A stretch of 64,000 nucleotides of DNA from CBDFLA01 sp965248915 (GTDB lineage: Bacteria > Pseudomonadota > Alphaproteobacteria > M2410): positions 1,426,001 to 1,490,000 of the forward strand of contig OZ252216.1 in assembly GCA_965248915.1 (NCBI GenBank), in the 5' to 3' direction. Both the position numbers and the translations under genes were made by a program. Positions 8,651 to 17,182 of this stretch are shown one piece after another. The notes under the pieces are model-generated. The model was not told where the DNA came from. It searched no databases and worked only from the letters and a program-made list of their open reading frames with translations. Position 1 is the stretch's first letter. Each line of letters opens with the position of its first letter.

Positions 8651-8690
8651 TTAAGGCACGCTTTCGTCTCTTCCTCACGAATGTGCCTAA
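8651..8690. terminator. Possible bidirectional terminator
   Basis: TTAAGGCAC (8651-8659) pairs with GTGCCTAA (8683-8690) with one bulge, between two convergent genes. The T-rich stretch behind it (CTCTTTTG) is weak, and the loop is long. Confidence 0.3.
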
Positions 8691-8699
8691 CTCTTTTGC

Positions 8700-9327
8700 T
8701 CAATACCAATACCATCGCGGTCCATCGTACGGATGCAATTTGTAGTATTCTTGCTTGAATCTCTCGACACCACCTTTAATCGGCAGGTAAACCCGAACGC
8801 TGCCCCCATGCACTTTGCGAAACCATTGATTGGGGTTCGTACGTGTGCGTGGATAACCGCTCTTACGTAATTGTTCTTTTGGGCCTCTAAAAAAAACAAT
8901 TATGCCAGCCCAATTGAACCCCCCCATAATGTAAAACGGCTTTTGCAACATTTCATGGGTGATCGGTTTGTCACACCAACCATAAAAGGTCACATCATCG
9001 CGATCCAGTTTGACCAAAGGCGCGTCCAGATGCCAGATCTTCCAGTATCGGTGCAGCCAGAACATCGCTTCTAAAATAAGCACCATTGCAACGGCGACAC
9101 CCAAGATCATGAGACCATTTCGTATGTGATGTTCATTTCCGATGTATCCGAAGAATACCGGTATGCTGAAAATGGCAATCGATCCGGGAAAGAGCAAAAG
9201 CCAAAAGAGATCTCGTATGATCAACGACTTCTTCGCGTAGAAATACTTCGGATACTCATTGTCCTGCCCCCCTATAACTGCTCCACGAATTTTGTAGTAT
9301 TCTACGAACTGAAGCGCTCCCCTTGTT
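8700..9327 (-). pseudogene. Membrane protein gene truncated at its 5' end by an IS element
   Basis: The frame is open from the stop at 8700 up to the IS end at 9328 and continues only a few codons into IS sequence, where a chance GTG (9335) could start it. No ATG or ribosome site lies in the native part before a conserved-looking YPKYFYAKKSLIIRD segment. It has two hydrophobic segments (LFWLLLFPGSIAIFSIPVFF and LMILGVAVAMVLILEAMFWL), then a soluble domain that looks PH-like. I infer that the original N-terminus was lost when the IS inserted. The family is unknown to me; it may still be expressed from the IS-supplied start. Confidence 0.55.
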
Positions 9328-9363
9328 TGGACCACCCGGCTGGAGATTTTCCGGGTTGAACAT

Positions 9364-10095
9364 TCACGGCGGCGACTGAGCTGCCGTGATGGTTGTCAGC
9401 TCGATTGGGGCTTTGTTGCCAATCGCGCTATGTGGTCTTACCTCGTTATAGTCTCTACGCCAAGCCTCCATCTTTTCCCGAGCATCTTCAAGACTCATGA
9501 ACCAGTGTGTGTTCAGACATTCTGCCCGGAACTTTCCGTTGAACGATTCAATGAACGCGTTGTCTGTGGGCTTGCCTGGTCGTGAGAAGTCGAGGACCAC
9601 ATCCTTTTGATACGCCCACAGATCAAGATCCCGTGACACGAACTCAGGACCATTGTCGGCACGTATGGACTTTGGATAACCGAACCTTCGACAGGCGGCT
9701 TCGAGCATCTGGACAACATCTTCTCCTTTGTAGCTGAAGCGGGGATCGACAATTGGTGAGAAGCGGGAGAACGTATCAACCACGGTCAGGATACGTAACT
9801 TACGTCCCGTGGCGAGTTGGTCATGAACGAAGTCCATGGCCCAGGTCTCATTCATCGCTGTGGCGACAACTCGATCCTCACGCAGTTTTGCCTTCACGCG
9901 TCGCTTCGGTGTCTTGTTCCTGAGCTGTAAGCCCATTTCGCGGTAGAGCCGATAAACCCGCTTGGGGTTGATCGCCCATCCTTCCCGGCGAAGCAGTACA
10001 TGGATACGCCGATAACCGTAGCGCACACGCGTTTCAGAAATCTCCTTGATCCGTCTTCTGAGATCGGCCTGTTCGTCGCGGGTGGTCTTGTACAT
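9364..10095 (-). CDS. IS3-family transposase OrfB (copy A)
   Basis: This is the catalytic part of the transposase, with a DDE integrase core: D in AMDFVHD, D in IRADNGPEF, E in DNAFIESFNG. The ATG at 10095 is internal. The same frame is open back to about 10206 and encodes the usual N-terminal RPARRRELV...RRACRVL block, so the natural product is an OrfAB fusion made by a -1 shift at CGAAAG close to the orfA stop. It looks intact, so the element may be active. Confidence 0.9.
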   Translation of the reverse strand: MYKTTRDEQADLRRRIKEISETRVRYGYRRIHVLLRREGWAINPKRVYRLYREMGLQLRNKTPKRRVKAKLREDRVVATAMNETWAMDFVHDQLATGRKLRILTVVDTFSRFSPIVDPRFSYKGEDVVQMLEAACRRFGYPKSIRADNGPEFVSRDLDLWAYQKDVVLDFSRPGKPTDNAFIESFNGKFRAECLNTHWFMSLEDAREKMEAWRRDYNEVRPHSAIGNKAPIELTTITAAQSPP

Positions 10096-10196
10096 ATGAC
10101 TGGATCGCGGCGCGGCAAGGACCCGGCACGCCCGCCTGACACTGACCTGCCAGGAGGCCGTCAGATCACCAACCAGTTCCCGGCGACGAGCAGGCC

Positions 10197-10463
10197 TTAG
10201 AGCTTTCGTTTGATAACGTCCTGAAGCATGGCTTTATCCAGCGACAGATCAGCCACAATGCGCTTGAGCTTTCCGTTCTCTTCCTCAAGCTGTTTGAGAC
10301 GCTTCATCTCAGAAGGCATCAAGCCACCGTACTTCTTCCGCCAATTGTAGAAAGTGGCCTCCGCAATACCTGTCTTCCGGCAAACCTCCGAGATCGACGT
10401 GCCTTCTTCGACCTGCCGCAAGACAAAGGCGATCTGGGCGTCCGTAAACTTCGATTTCCGCAT
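10197..10463 (-). CDS. IS3-family transposase OrfA (copy A)
   Basis: The 88-residue helix-turn-helix protein has TDAQIAFVLRQVEEG, then a recognition helix region (ISEVCRKTGIAEATFYNWRK), then a leucine-zipper-like tail (LKQLEEENGKLKRIVADL). It binds the IS ends and supplies the N-terminus of the OrfAB transposase. orfB follows in the -1 frame. Complete. Confidence 0.92.
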   Translation of the reverse strand: MRKSKFTDAQIAFVLRQVEEGTSISEVCRKTGIAEATFYNWRKKYGGLMPSEMKRLKQLEEENGKLKRIVADLSLDKAMLQDVIKRKL

Positions 10464-10524
10464 GGAATTCTCCTTCTCCCATTCAAGGGATCATTATTAG
10501 AAAATTCCAGCTCTAAATGGTCCA

Positions 10525-11678
10525 AGTATTGGGTTTCACGTCAGAACCTGTGGAGGTTTTGAGATGGCAAGAAAGCGATATTCGGATGAGGATGTGTTGA
10601 ATTTGCTGCGCCAGATTGAGCTCGGTTTGGCCTCGGGCAGCAGTGTCGCGACGGCCTGTCGATCGGCAGGTGTTAGCGATGCAACATATTATAACTGGCG
10701 CAAGAAGTACGGCGGCATGGGCAAATCCCAGCTTCAGGAATTGAAGTCTCTGGAGAAAGAGAATGTCCGGCTTAAGAAGATTGTTGCTGAACTTGAGTTA
10801 GATAAGCTGATCCTCAAGGAGAGCCTGGACTTCCTAAAGCCGAAAGCCTGACGGTTGCCGATCTACGCCAGGCTGTAATCCAGGTGCGCCAAAAGATTGG
10901 TACTTCCGAGCGGCGGACGTGCAGAATGATCGGCGTGGCACGGTCCACACAGCGTTATGAGGCAACAGCGGAAGATGATGACAGCCTGCGGCTGGCATTG
11001 ATCCGACTGGCAAAGCAGTACGGTCGTTATGGCTACAGGAAGATTGCCGCACTGCTTCGCGTTGAAGGCTGGAAGGTCAATCACAAGAAGGTAGAAAGGC
11101 TTTGGAGAGAAGAAGGTCTCCAGATGCCTCAGCGACACAAGAAACGCAAGCGGCTTTATCACAAGGATAGTTCGATCATCCGTCTCCGCCCGAAGTATCA
11201 GAACCATATCTGGAGCATCGACTTCGTCCATGACAAAATGACCAATGACAGGTCGTTCAAGATGCTCACCGTGCTGGACGAGTACACCCGTGAGGCCCTG
11301 TGCGTTGCAGTAAAGCCTCGAATGGGCAATGCAGAAGTTCTGGAGGCGCTTTACCCTCTCTTCCTGAAGCATGGGCGGCCAGAGTTCATCAGATCAGATA
11401 ACGGTCCTGAGTTTATTGCGGCAAACTTCCAGACCTGGCTGACGAAGGTCGGGATCAAGCCTATCCGCATCTATCCAGGTTCACCGTGGGAGAACGGCTA
11501 CAACGAGCGCTTCAACGGAACCCTGCGCAGGGAAGTTCTCAATGCCGAATGGTTCACATCAATCAAACAGGCTCAGGTCGTGATCGAAACCTGGCTGAAA
11601 CAGTACAATCATATCCGCCCTCATCAAGCCCTGAACATGCGACCACCGGTGCCAGAAACTCTATTAGAAAGTGGTACA
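10525..11678 (+). mobile_element. IS3-family insertion sequence, copy B, opposite orientation
   Basis: It carries its own orfA and orfB. The right end is probably ...GTGGTACA at 11678 (TGTACCACTTTCTAATAGAG read inward), overlapping the orfB stop. The left end is not resolved: it abuts or overlaps the right end of copy A at 10518-10526, and no good inverted-repeat partner is visible. The proteins differ clearly from copy A, so these are two different ISs set head to head, not a duplicated one. Confidence 0.75.
10564..10851 (+). CDS. IS3-family transposase OrfA (copy B)
   Basis: The 95-residue helix-turn-helix protein has VATACRSAGVSDATYYNWRK followed by a coiled coil (LKSLEKENVRLKKIVAEL). It starts with ATG behind GGAGG (TGTGGAGGTTTTGAGATG). 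The orfB frame is -1 relative to this one near the stop at 10849-10851, with CGAAAG as a possible slippery site, as in copy A. Confidence 0.92.
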   Translation: MARKRYSDEDVLNLLRQIELGLASGSSVATACRSAGVSDATYYNWRKKYGGMGKSQLQELKSLEKENVRLKKIVAELELDKLILKESLDFLKPKA

Positions 11679-11681
11679 TAA
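10884..11681 (+). CDS. IS3-family transposase OrfB (copy B)
   Basis: The DDE integrase core is complete: D in SIDFVHDKM, D in IRSDNGPEF, E in ENGYNERFNG. The GTG at 10884 is probably not the natural start. The frame is open back into the end of orfA and reads KAESLTVADLRQAV..., the typical OrfB N-terminus, so it is made by -1 frameshifting. No inactivating change is seen. The stop codon lies at the right end of the element. Confidence 0.9.
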   Translation: MRQKIGTSERRTCRMIGVARSTQRYEATAEDDDSLRLALIRLAKQYGRYGYRKIAALLRVEGWKVNHKKVERLWREEGLQMPQRHKKRKRLYHKDSSIIRLRPKYQNHIWSIDFVHDKMTNDRSFKMLTVLDEYTREALCVAVKPRMGNAEVLEALYPLFLKHGRPEFIRSDNGPEFIAANFQTWLTKVGIKPIRIYPGSPWENGYNERFNGTLRREVLNAEWFTSIKQAQVVIETWLKQYNHIRPHQALNMRPPVPETLLESGT

Positions 11682-11810
11682 GATGGGGGCTTTACAAGCA
11701 AGGGTCGCCACCTGGGTTGTAAGTGAAAATTATCACTCTCTCTTTTACGAGAAGTTAACAGGGACCGGTTACAAGGACACGTACCGCACACAGTGGAAAG
11801 GGCCTTAGTC

Positions 11811-12335
11811 ATGAGTTTCTTTGACGCCGTTACAAACCCGAGTTTTAAGAAGGACGATCAAGGGAGGGACGTTTACTACCCGTGGGGCAACTTAGGCAAA
11901 GGCTATATCGCAGACACGCCTGAAAAGTATCAGACGCTTTATTCCTTCCAACGCAAGATGATGAAGTACTCGATGATTGGGTTCTTTGGGACCATGTTGT
12001 TGATTGGTCCAATCATTCCAATGATGGCCCTTCCCTTTTATTTGCTATGGCTTTGGAGAGCCACAAAATCACGCACCAAAGACCTCCGGGTCTCTGGAGA
12101 GAAAATCCGTCTCAAGGAAATTCAAACAACGACGGCAAAGGGATTGCCCATGTGGGCCCTCGTTTCGATCGTTGTTTTTTCATTCCTGCTTTTCGTTCTG
12201 GGCTTCGGCATGCTGTTTACCGAGGTTAGTGTTCAGTCAAGCCTGATCACGATGGCTTTCTCAGGATTCTTGGTCTTTGCTTACATCCGCATGATCCGGC
12301 TTAAGCGGAGTGGTACCGACTCTGCCGCGAGCTGA
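11811..12335 (+). CDS. Membrane protein of unknown function
   Basis: The 174-residue protein is counted from the ATG at 11811, chosen because AAAGGG lies nine bases upstream; a GTG at 11793 in frame is less likely. The N-terminal soluble part of about 60 residues (FFDAVTNPSFKKDDQG) is followed by four hydrophobic segments in two pairs, near residues 56-82 and 115-160. It is the first native gene right of the IS pair and was presumably once close to the truncated gene on their left. No family recognised. Confidence 0.6.
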   Translation: MSFFDAVTNPSFKKDDQGRDVYYPWGNLGKGYIADTPEKYQTLYSFQRKMMKYSMIGFFGTMLLIGPIIPMMALPFYLLWLWRATKSRTKDLRVSGEKIRLKEIQTTTAKGLPMWALVSIVVFSFLLFVLGFGMLFTEVSVQSSLITMAFSGFLVFAYIRMIRLKRSGTDSAAS

Positions 12336-12374
12336 CAGAGTCGGGCTTGACCCACACAACGCGAGCAAATCTCC

Positions 12375-13463
12375 TCAAGGCACCTTTGGATTGGCGCGGG
12401 TCTTGTGCCGTACGCTCTTTGCAAAGGCCCTCCTTTCTTTCTTTTGGCTAAGCGCGAAGGCTTGCGATTCCTTCGCCCGTTGAAACCGCTCTTCAGCCAA
12501 GAGTTTGAGATAGTTTTTGTAGTGTCCGGTATCGAGGGAGCCGTCACTCAGCGCTGTTTGAATGGCGCAATCCGGCTCACTCTCATGAGCACAATCGCGA
12601 AAACGACAGGTTGTTCCAAGCTCTTCAATGTCGGCAAAGACATTTGTCGTCGACGCACCCCCGCTCTCCCCGAAGAAATGTGCAAGTTCGCGAATGCCGG
12701 GCGTGTCGATAATCAAGGCGCCTGACTTGAGCTTGAGCACTTCACGATGTGTCGTGGTGTGTTTGCCTTTGCTGTCATCTAACCGCACCTCCTGGGTCAC
12801 CATTTGGTTCTCCCCTAAGAGGCGATTGATGAGCGTCGACTTGCCCACCCCCGATGAGCCAATGCAGACGATGGTTTCTCCGGCCCCAAGATAGGGGTCA
12901 AGATCTGAGACCCCAAGTCCACTCTCCGCACTAATGGGCACCACAGTTGCCTCACCTGCCACGTTCATGGTGTCGATGAGTTGTTTGGTGAGGTCGCTGG
13001 CCACATCTGACTTGTTTAGCACCACCACCGGTCGAATGTTCGATTGCTCGACCAACACGAGGTAACGCTCCAAGCGACGTAGATTGTAGTCGCCGTCGAG
13101 CCCCATCACGATAAAGGCTGTGTCCACATTGGCGGCAATCACCTGGCGGTCCGTCAATTTGGTCCCAGCGGCTTGCCGGGCCAATTGACTCTGTCGAGGG
13201 AGAATCTCCTCTACGACGGCTTTGGCTTCCCCCGCCAAGGGCCGCACGGCCACCCAGTCACCTGCCACCGGCAGGTTTTCTTCCGCGTCCGGTGCGTTGA
13301 GTAACCGGCCGCGCACAACACCTTCAATATCGCCTGCAGCTGAGGCCAATCGAAAGCGGTCACGTTCTTGCCTTATGATCCGCGCCGGCATCAGGCCGTC
13401 CGCGAAATACGTCTCAAATTGGGTGGCAAGCGCATCGCGCCACCCAGCATCATTTAAATTCAT
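12375..13463 (-). CDS. rsgA: Ribosome small subunit-dependent GTPase A
   Basis: RsgA (YjeQ) is a late assembly GTPase of the 30S subunit. The 362-residue product has the expected order: an OB-fold N-terminal domain, then a circularly permuted GTPase with NKSD (G4) before GSSGVGKSTL (G1), DTPGI (G3), and a C-terminal zinc site CRFRDCAHESEPDC. A basic tail follows. The ATG at 13463 has no strong Shine-Dalgarno. Single gene, convergent with its left neighbour. Confidence 0.95.
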   Translation of the reverse strand: MNLNDAGWRDALATQFETYFADGLMPARIIRQERDRFRLASAAGDIEGVVRGRLLNAPDAEENLPVAGDWVAVRPLAGEAKAVVEEILPRQSQLARQAAGTKLTDRQVIAANVDTAFIVMGLDGDYNLRRLERYLVLVEQSNIRPVVVLNKSDVASDLTKQLIDTMNVAGEATVVPISAESGLGVSDLDPYLGAGETIVCIGSSGVGKSTLINRLLGENQMVTQEVRLDDSKGKHTTTHREVLKLKSGALIIDTPGIRELAHFFGESGGASTTNVFADIEELGTTCRFRDCAHESEPDCAIQTALSDGSLDTGHYKNYLKLLAEERFQRAKESQAFALSQKKERRAFAKSVRHKTRANPKVP

Positions 13464-13807
13464 TTGGAAATCTCTTGTCTGACAGGATCAGAAGTACGCC
13501 GCACGGAATCCCGCAAGGCGAAATGAGTTAGCCGTTTTTTTCTGAGCGGAAATGGGCCATAAGGCACCTCCTGTCTCAGCCTGGTTGTGGCTGTCTGATG
13601 TCAAACAAGGTCTGTCATAAGCTGACAGTCTTAAGGCAATGTTCCCCAAAAGTCAAAGCACCCTAGCCATATTCCTTTTTTTTCAAGCACTTATCACACT
13701 TTTTCCCCGGTGACTTGATTGGCGACTTGAAACCATATGCACCTCCCCCTAGTTTGCTACTGACAATTACTCAGAATCAAAAAAGACAAGGGACGGAAAG
13801 AACTTCC
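13464..13807. other. Intergenic region upstream of the MoxR operon and rsgA
   Basis: This divergent spacer holds the promoters of rsgA (minus) and the MoxR operon (plus). A six-base inverted repeat CTGTCA-TAAGC-TGACAG lies at 13612-13628 and could be an operator, but such a repeat is expected by chance. Two T-runs (13541-13547 and 13677-13684) are not preceded by a strong stem. An in-frame upstream start at 13715 exists for the MoxR gene but has poor context. Confidence 0.35.
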
Positions 13808-14656
13808 ATGAAATTTGAGGGCACAAAGAATTACGTAGCAACGGAAGACCTGCGGGTCGCCGTGAATGCGGCGATCACGTTGGAGCGTCCGCTCCTCGTC
13901 AAAGGGGAACCCGGCACTGGTAAGACCGTGCTGGCCATTGAGGTGGCGCAGGCGCTCGGCCTCCCTCTCATTGAGTGGCACGTGAAGTCGACCACCAAAG
14001 CCCAACAGGGCCTGTATGAATACGATGCCGTGTCCCGCCTACGGGACTCGCAGCTTGGCGATGAGCGCGTCAAAGACATCCGCAATTACATCGACAAGGG
14101 CAAATTGTGGGAAGCCTTTACTGCTGACGAACGGCCCATTCTTTTGATCGACGAAATCGACAAGGCCGACATCGAATTCCCGAACGACCTCCTGCTCGAG
14201 CTCGATCGCATGGAATTCTTCGTCTATGAAACCGGCGAAGTCATCAAAGCGAAGCAACGCCCCATCGTCATGATCACATCGAACAACGAAAAAGAATTGC
14301 CGGACGCGTTCTTGCGTCGGTGTTTCTTCCATTACATTAAGTTTCCTGATCGCGACACCATGATGGAAATCGTCGACGTTCACTTCCCAGATGTGAAGAA
14401 GAAGCTTGTCGCAGAAGCATTGAACGTCTTCTTTGAGGTGCGTGATGTCCCTGGACTGAAGAAGAAGCCCTCAACGTCTGAACTTCTTGATTGGTTGAAA
14501 CTTTTATTGGTCGAAGACATCGACGAGAGCGTGCTCCGCGAACGCGATCCTAACAAACTCATTCCGCCGCTTCATGGGGCACTGCTGAAGAATGAACAAG
14601 ACGTGCATCTCTTCGAACGCCTAGCCTTCTTGGCCCGTCGCGAACGCAATACGTAA
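13808..14656 (+). CDS. MoxR-family AAA+ ATPase
   Basis: The 282-residue ATPase has Walker A GEPGTGKT, Walker B LLIDEIDKAD and a sensor region ITSNNEKELPDAFLRRCFFHYI. MoxR ATPases act as chaperones with a VWA-domain partner, often to insert metal cofactors or mature a target enzyme. I chose the ATG at 13808 because the conserved part (MKFEGTKNYVATEDL) begins there and GGAAAG lies just upstream. It is followed after ten bases by the VWA gene, the standard partner. It resembles the CoxD/NorQ branch by size. Confidence 0.9.
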   Translation: MKFEGTKNYVATEDLRVAVNAAITLERPLLVKGEPGTGKTVLAIEVAQALGLPLIEWHVKSTTKAQQGLYEYDAVSRLRDSQLGDERVKDIRNYIDKGKLWEAFTADERPILLIDEIDKADIEFPNDLLLELDRMEFFVYETGEVIKAKQRPIVMITSNNEKELPDAFLRRCFFHYIKFPDRDTMMEIVDVHFPDVKKKLVAEALNVFFEVRDVPGLKKKPSTSELLDWLKLLLVEDIDESVLRERDPNKLIPPLHGALLKNEQDVHLFERLAFLARRERNT

Positions 14657-14666
14657 GAGCTAGCCC

Positions 14667-15842
14667 ATGTTTTATAACTTCTTCACCGAACTCAAGCAGG
14701 CCGCCGTGCCCGTCACACTCAAGGAATACCTTGTGTTGATCGAAGGGCTCGACAAGAACCTTGCTGACTACAAGGTCGAAGATTTTTATTACCTGTCCCG
14801 AACGACACTCGTCAAAGACGAACGCAATCTCGACAAGTTCGACAGGGTTTTCTCACACTGCTTCCAAGGGCTCGACTCCTTGGAAGAAGTGGAGACCGCC
14901 GTCATTCCAGAGGAATGGCTACGCGCCTTGACCGAGAAATTTCTGACCGAAGAAGAAAAAGAGATGATTGAATCTCTGGGTGGGTGGGAAAAGCTTATGG
15001 AGACCCTGAAAGAACGTCTGGAGGAGCAAAAGAAACGCCACGAAGGTGGTAACAAGATGATCGGGACCGGCGGCACTTCTCCCTTCGGCGCCCAAGGGTA
15101 CAACCCGGAAGGCGTGCGCATCGGCCAAGACAAAGGCCGACACGGCAAGGCCGTCAAAGTTTGGGACAAACGCGAGTACAAGAATCTCGATGATTCAGTG
15201 GAACTCGGCACCCGCAACATTAAGGTCGCTCTGCGCCGCCTGCGCAAGTTTGCCCGCGAAGGCGCTCAAACTGAACTCGATCTGCCTGATACAATCAAGT
15301 CCACGGCACATCAGGGTTATCTCGATATCAAGATGATCCCCGAACGTCATAACAAGATCAAAGTTCTGATCTTCTTTGATGTTGGCGGCTCCATGGATGC
15401 CCATATCAGAACGTGCGAAGAGCTCTTCTCCGCCGCCCGGACCGAATTCAAACACATGGAATATTTCTACTTCCACAATTGCATTTATGAAGGCGTGTGG
15501 AAGGACAACCGCCGTCGCCACGCGGAACAAATCCCTACCTGGGATGTCCTTCACAAATACCCGCACGACTACAAGGTCATCATTGTCGGCGATGCCACCA
15601 TGAGCCCCTATGAGATCACATACCCGGGCGGCTCGGTAGAGCATTGGAACGAAGAAGCCGGCGCCATTTGGATGCAGCGCGTGACCAACATCTATGAGAG
15701 CGTCGTTTGGCTGAACCCAGTGCCGGAGAAACACTGGGAATACACACCTTCCATTGAACTCTTCAATCAGATAATTTCGAACCGCATGTTCCCCTTGACC
15801 CTCGAAGGGTTGGACGGCGCCATGCGAGAGCTCTCGCGTTAG
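14667..15842 (+). CDS. VWA-domain protein (CoxE-like), partner of the MoxR ATPase
   Basis: The 391-residue protein has a helical N-terminus with a charged coiled-coil stretch (residues 95-125), and a C-terminal von Willebrand A domain beginning about residue 232. The metal-ion-dependent adhesion site is DVGGSM at 238-243, so the middle serine of the usual DxSxS is glycine, common in this subfamily. It probably recruits the MoxR ATPase to a substrate. The gap is ten bases from moxR and eleven bases to the MFS gene: a three-gene operon. No carbon monoxide dehydrogenase or nitric oxide reductase genes are near, so the client is unknown. Confidence 0.85.
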   Translation: MFYNFFTELKQAAVPVTLKEYLVLIEGLDKNLADYKVEDFYYLSRTTLVKDERNLDKFDRVFSHCFQGLDSLEEVETAVIPEEWLRALTEKFLTEEEKEMIESLGGWEKLMETLKERLEEQKKRHEGGNKMIGTGGTSPFGAQGYNPEGVRIGQDKGRHGKAVKVWDKREYKNLDDSVELGTRNIKVALRRLRKFAREGAQTELDLPDTIKSTAHQGYLDIKMIPERHNKIKVLIFFDVGGSMDAHIRTCEELFSAARTEFKHMEYFYFHNCIYEGVWKDNRRRHAEQIPTWDVLHKYPHDYKVIIVGDATMSPYEITYPGGSVEHWNEEAGAIWMQRVTNIYESVVWLNPVPEKHWEYTPSIELFNQIISNRMFPLTLEGLDGAMRELSR

Positions 15843-15853
15843 GAAACGAACCT

Positions 15854-17134
15854 TTGATGACTTCCCTCCTCACCCGGTGGTCCATCAAGCCCCCGGACGG
15901 AAATTGGCGTTCCCCGGTTGCCATGCTTATGCTCATGGCGATTGCGGTGCCCATGTCGTTTTCCATTTGGCGCACGTTGCTCGACAATTTCGCCATTCAG
16001 CAGGCCAGTTTCACCGGTCGTGAGATCGGCATTCTCCAGTCCTTGCGCGAAGTTCCAGGCTTTCTCACTTTCCTCTTCGTCTTCATCACCATCTTCTTTC
16101 GCGAACAACGCTTCGGCGTGTTTTCGCTGGGACTTCTTGGGGTGGGCACTGCCCTAACCGGTTTCTTCCCAAGTGTCATCGGCCTCTATGCCACAACGGT
16201 CCTCATGTCTGTCGGCTTTCACTACTATGAAACCGCCAATCAGTCCCTCACCCTTCAGTGGATCGAAAAGGACAAGGCACCGCAAACCATCGGCCGCATC
16301 ATGGCCATTGGATCTTTGGCGAGCCTTGTCGTTTACGGCATCATCTTTTTGACCCGCGGTGTCTTGGATCTTGATTTTAAATGGATCTATTTGATCGGCG
16401 GCGGCATCACCGTCGCTGTTGCGATCTATGTTTGGTTTGCATTTCCGGTTTTTGAAACCAAGGTCAAACAACGCAAAGAACTGGTCCTTCGAAAGAGATA
16501 TTGGCTCTATTACGCCCTCACGTTCATGAGCGGTGGTCGCCGGCAAATCTTCGTGGTGTTCGCAGGCTTCATGATTGTAGAGCGGTTCGGATTTCCCGTG
16601 CTGGCGATGACCGCGCTCTATATGACCAATCACATGCTAAACCTGTGGTGGGCACCGAAGATTGGCTATCTCATCCACAAATGGGGCGAACGCCGCTCCT
16701 TAGGCATTGAATACATCGGCCTCATCATCATTTTCTCACTCTATGGATTGGTCGCGACCTTGCCCGTCGACTTTGCCAACACCCTGTTTGGCCTGCCCAT
16801 GATCGGTTTTGCGGCCTCGGTTCTCTTCTTTATGGATCACGCTTTCTTTGCCATGGCCATCGCCATCAAGACTTATTTCCAGAAGATCGCTGATCCCGCC
16901 GACATTGCGCCAACCGCAGGTGTTGCCTTCTCAATCAACCACATCTCTGCGGTCTGTTTGCCAGTTCTCTTTGGCATCGTCTGGATCTATTCAAACGCCG
17001 CCGTCTTCTGGATCGGCGCCGGCATGGCCGCCATATCTTTCGGCCTCTCGCGCCTGGTTCCCCGCCATCCCGAGCCAGGCCACGAACTTGTCTGGGGATC
17101 AGCCATCCCCGGCACTGTCAAAGCCGCGGAGTAG
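15854..17134 (+). CDS. MFS transporter
   Basis: The 426-residue integral membrane protein has about 12 hydrophobic segments in two halves joined by a basic loop (ETKVKQRKELVLRKRY, near residue 210). The general MFS pattern is clear, but the substrate is not. It is the third gene of the MoxR-VWA operon, eleven bases downstream of the VWA gene, so its substrate or its maturation may be linked with that chaperone pair. The conserved glutamate/tyrosine pair in YYETANQSL of the fourth segment might matter for specificity. Confidence 0.85.
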   Translation: MMTSLLTRWSIKPPDGNWRSPVAMLMLMAIAVPMSFSIWRTLLDNFAIQQASFTGREIGILQSLREVPGFLTFLFVFITIFFREQRFGVFSLGLLGVGTALTGFFPSVIGLYATTVLMSVGFHYYETANQSLTLQWIEKDKAPQTIGRIMAIGSLASLVVYGIIFLTRGVLDLDFKWIYLIGGGITVAVAIYVWFAFPVFETKVKQRKELVLRKRYWLYYALTFMSGGRRQIFVVFAGFMIVERFGFPVLAMTALYMTNHMLNLWWAPKIGYLIHKWGERRSLGIEYIGLIIIFSLYGLVATLPVDFANTLFGLPMIGFAASVLFFMDHAFFAMAIAIKTYFQKIADPADIAPTAGVAFSINHISAVCLPVLFGIVWIYSNAAVFWIGAGMAAISFGLSRLVPRHPEPGHELVWGSAIPGTVKAAE

Positions 17135-17182
17135 TGGCAGGTCCCGAGCTTGCCCAGCAAGCAGGAACCGAATCTCATGTCA

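Larger units (their letters stand above)
9328..10524 (-). mobile_element. IS3-family insertion sequence (IS407-like), copy A
   Basis: The ends are imperfect inverted repeats: TGGACCACCCGGCTGGAGAT at 9328 on the plus strand, and TGGACCATTTAGAGCTGGAA read on the minus strand from 10524. The 1197-base length and the two overlapping-frame genes are typical of IS3. The flanking four-base words (TGTT on the left, AGTA on the right) do not match, so there is no target duplication. This fits rearrangement or insertion beside the second IS. Confidence 0.85.

Noticed and set aside
13612..13628. CTGTCA-TAAGC-TGACAG inverted repeat before the MoxR operon.
   Set aside because: Six-base arms occur often by chance and no second copy was noticed; kept only as a note in the intergenic entry.
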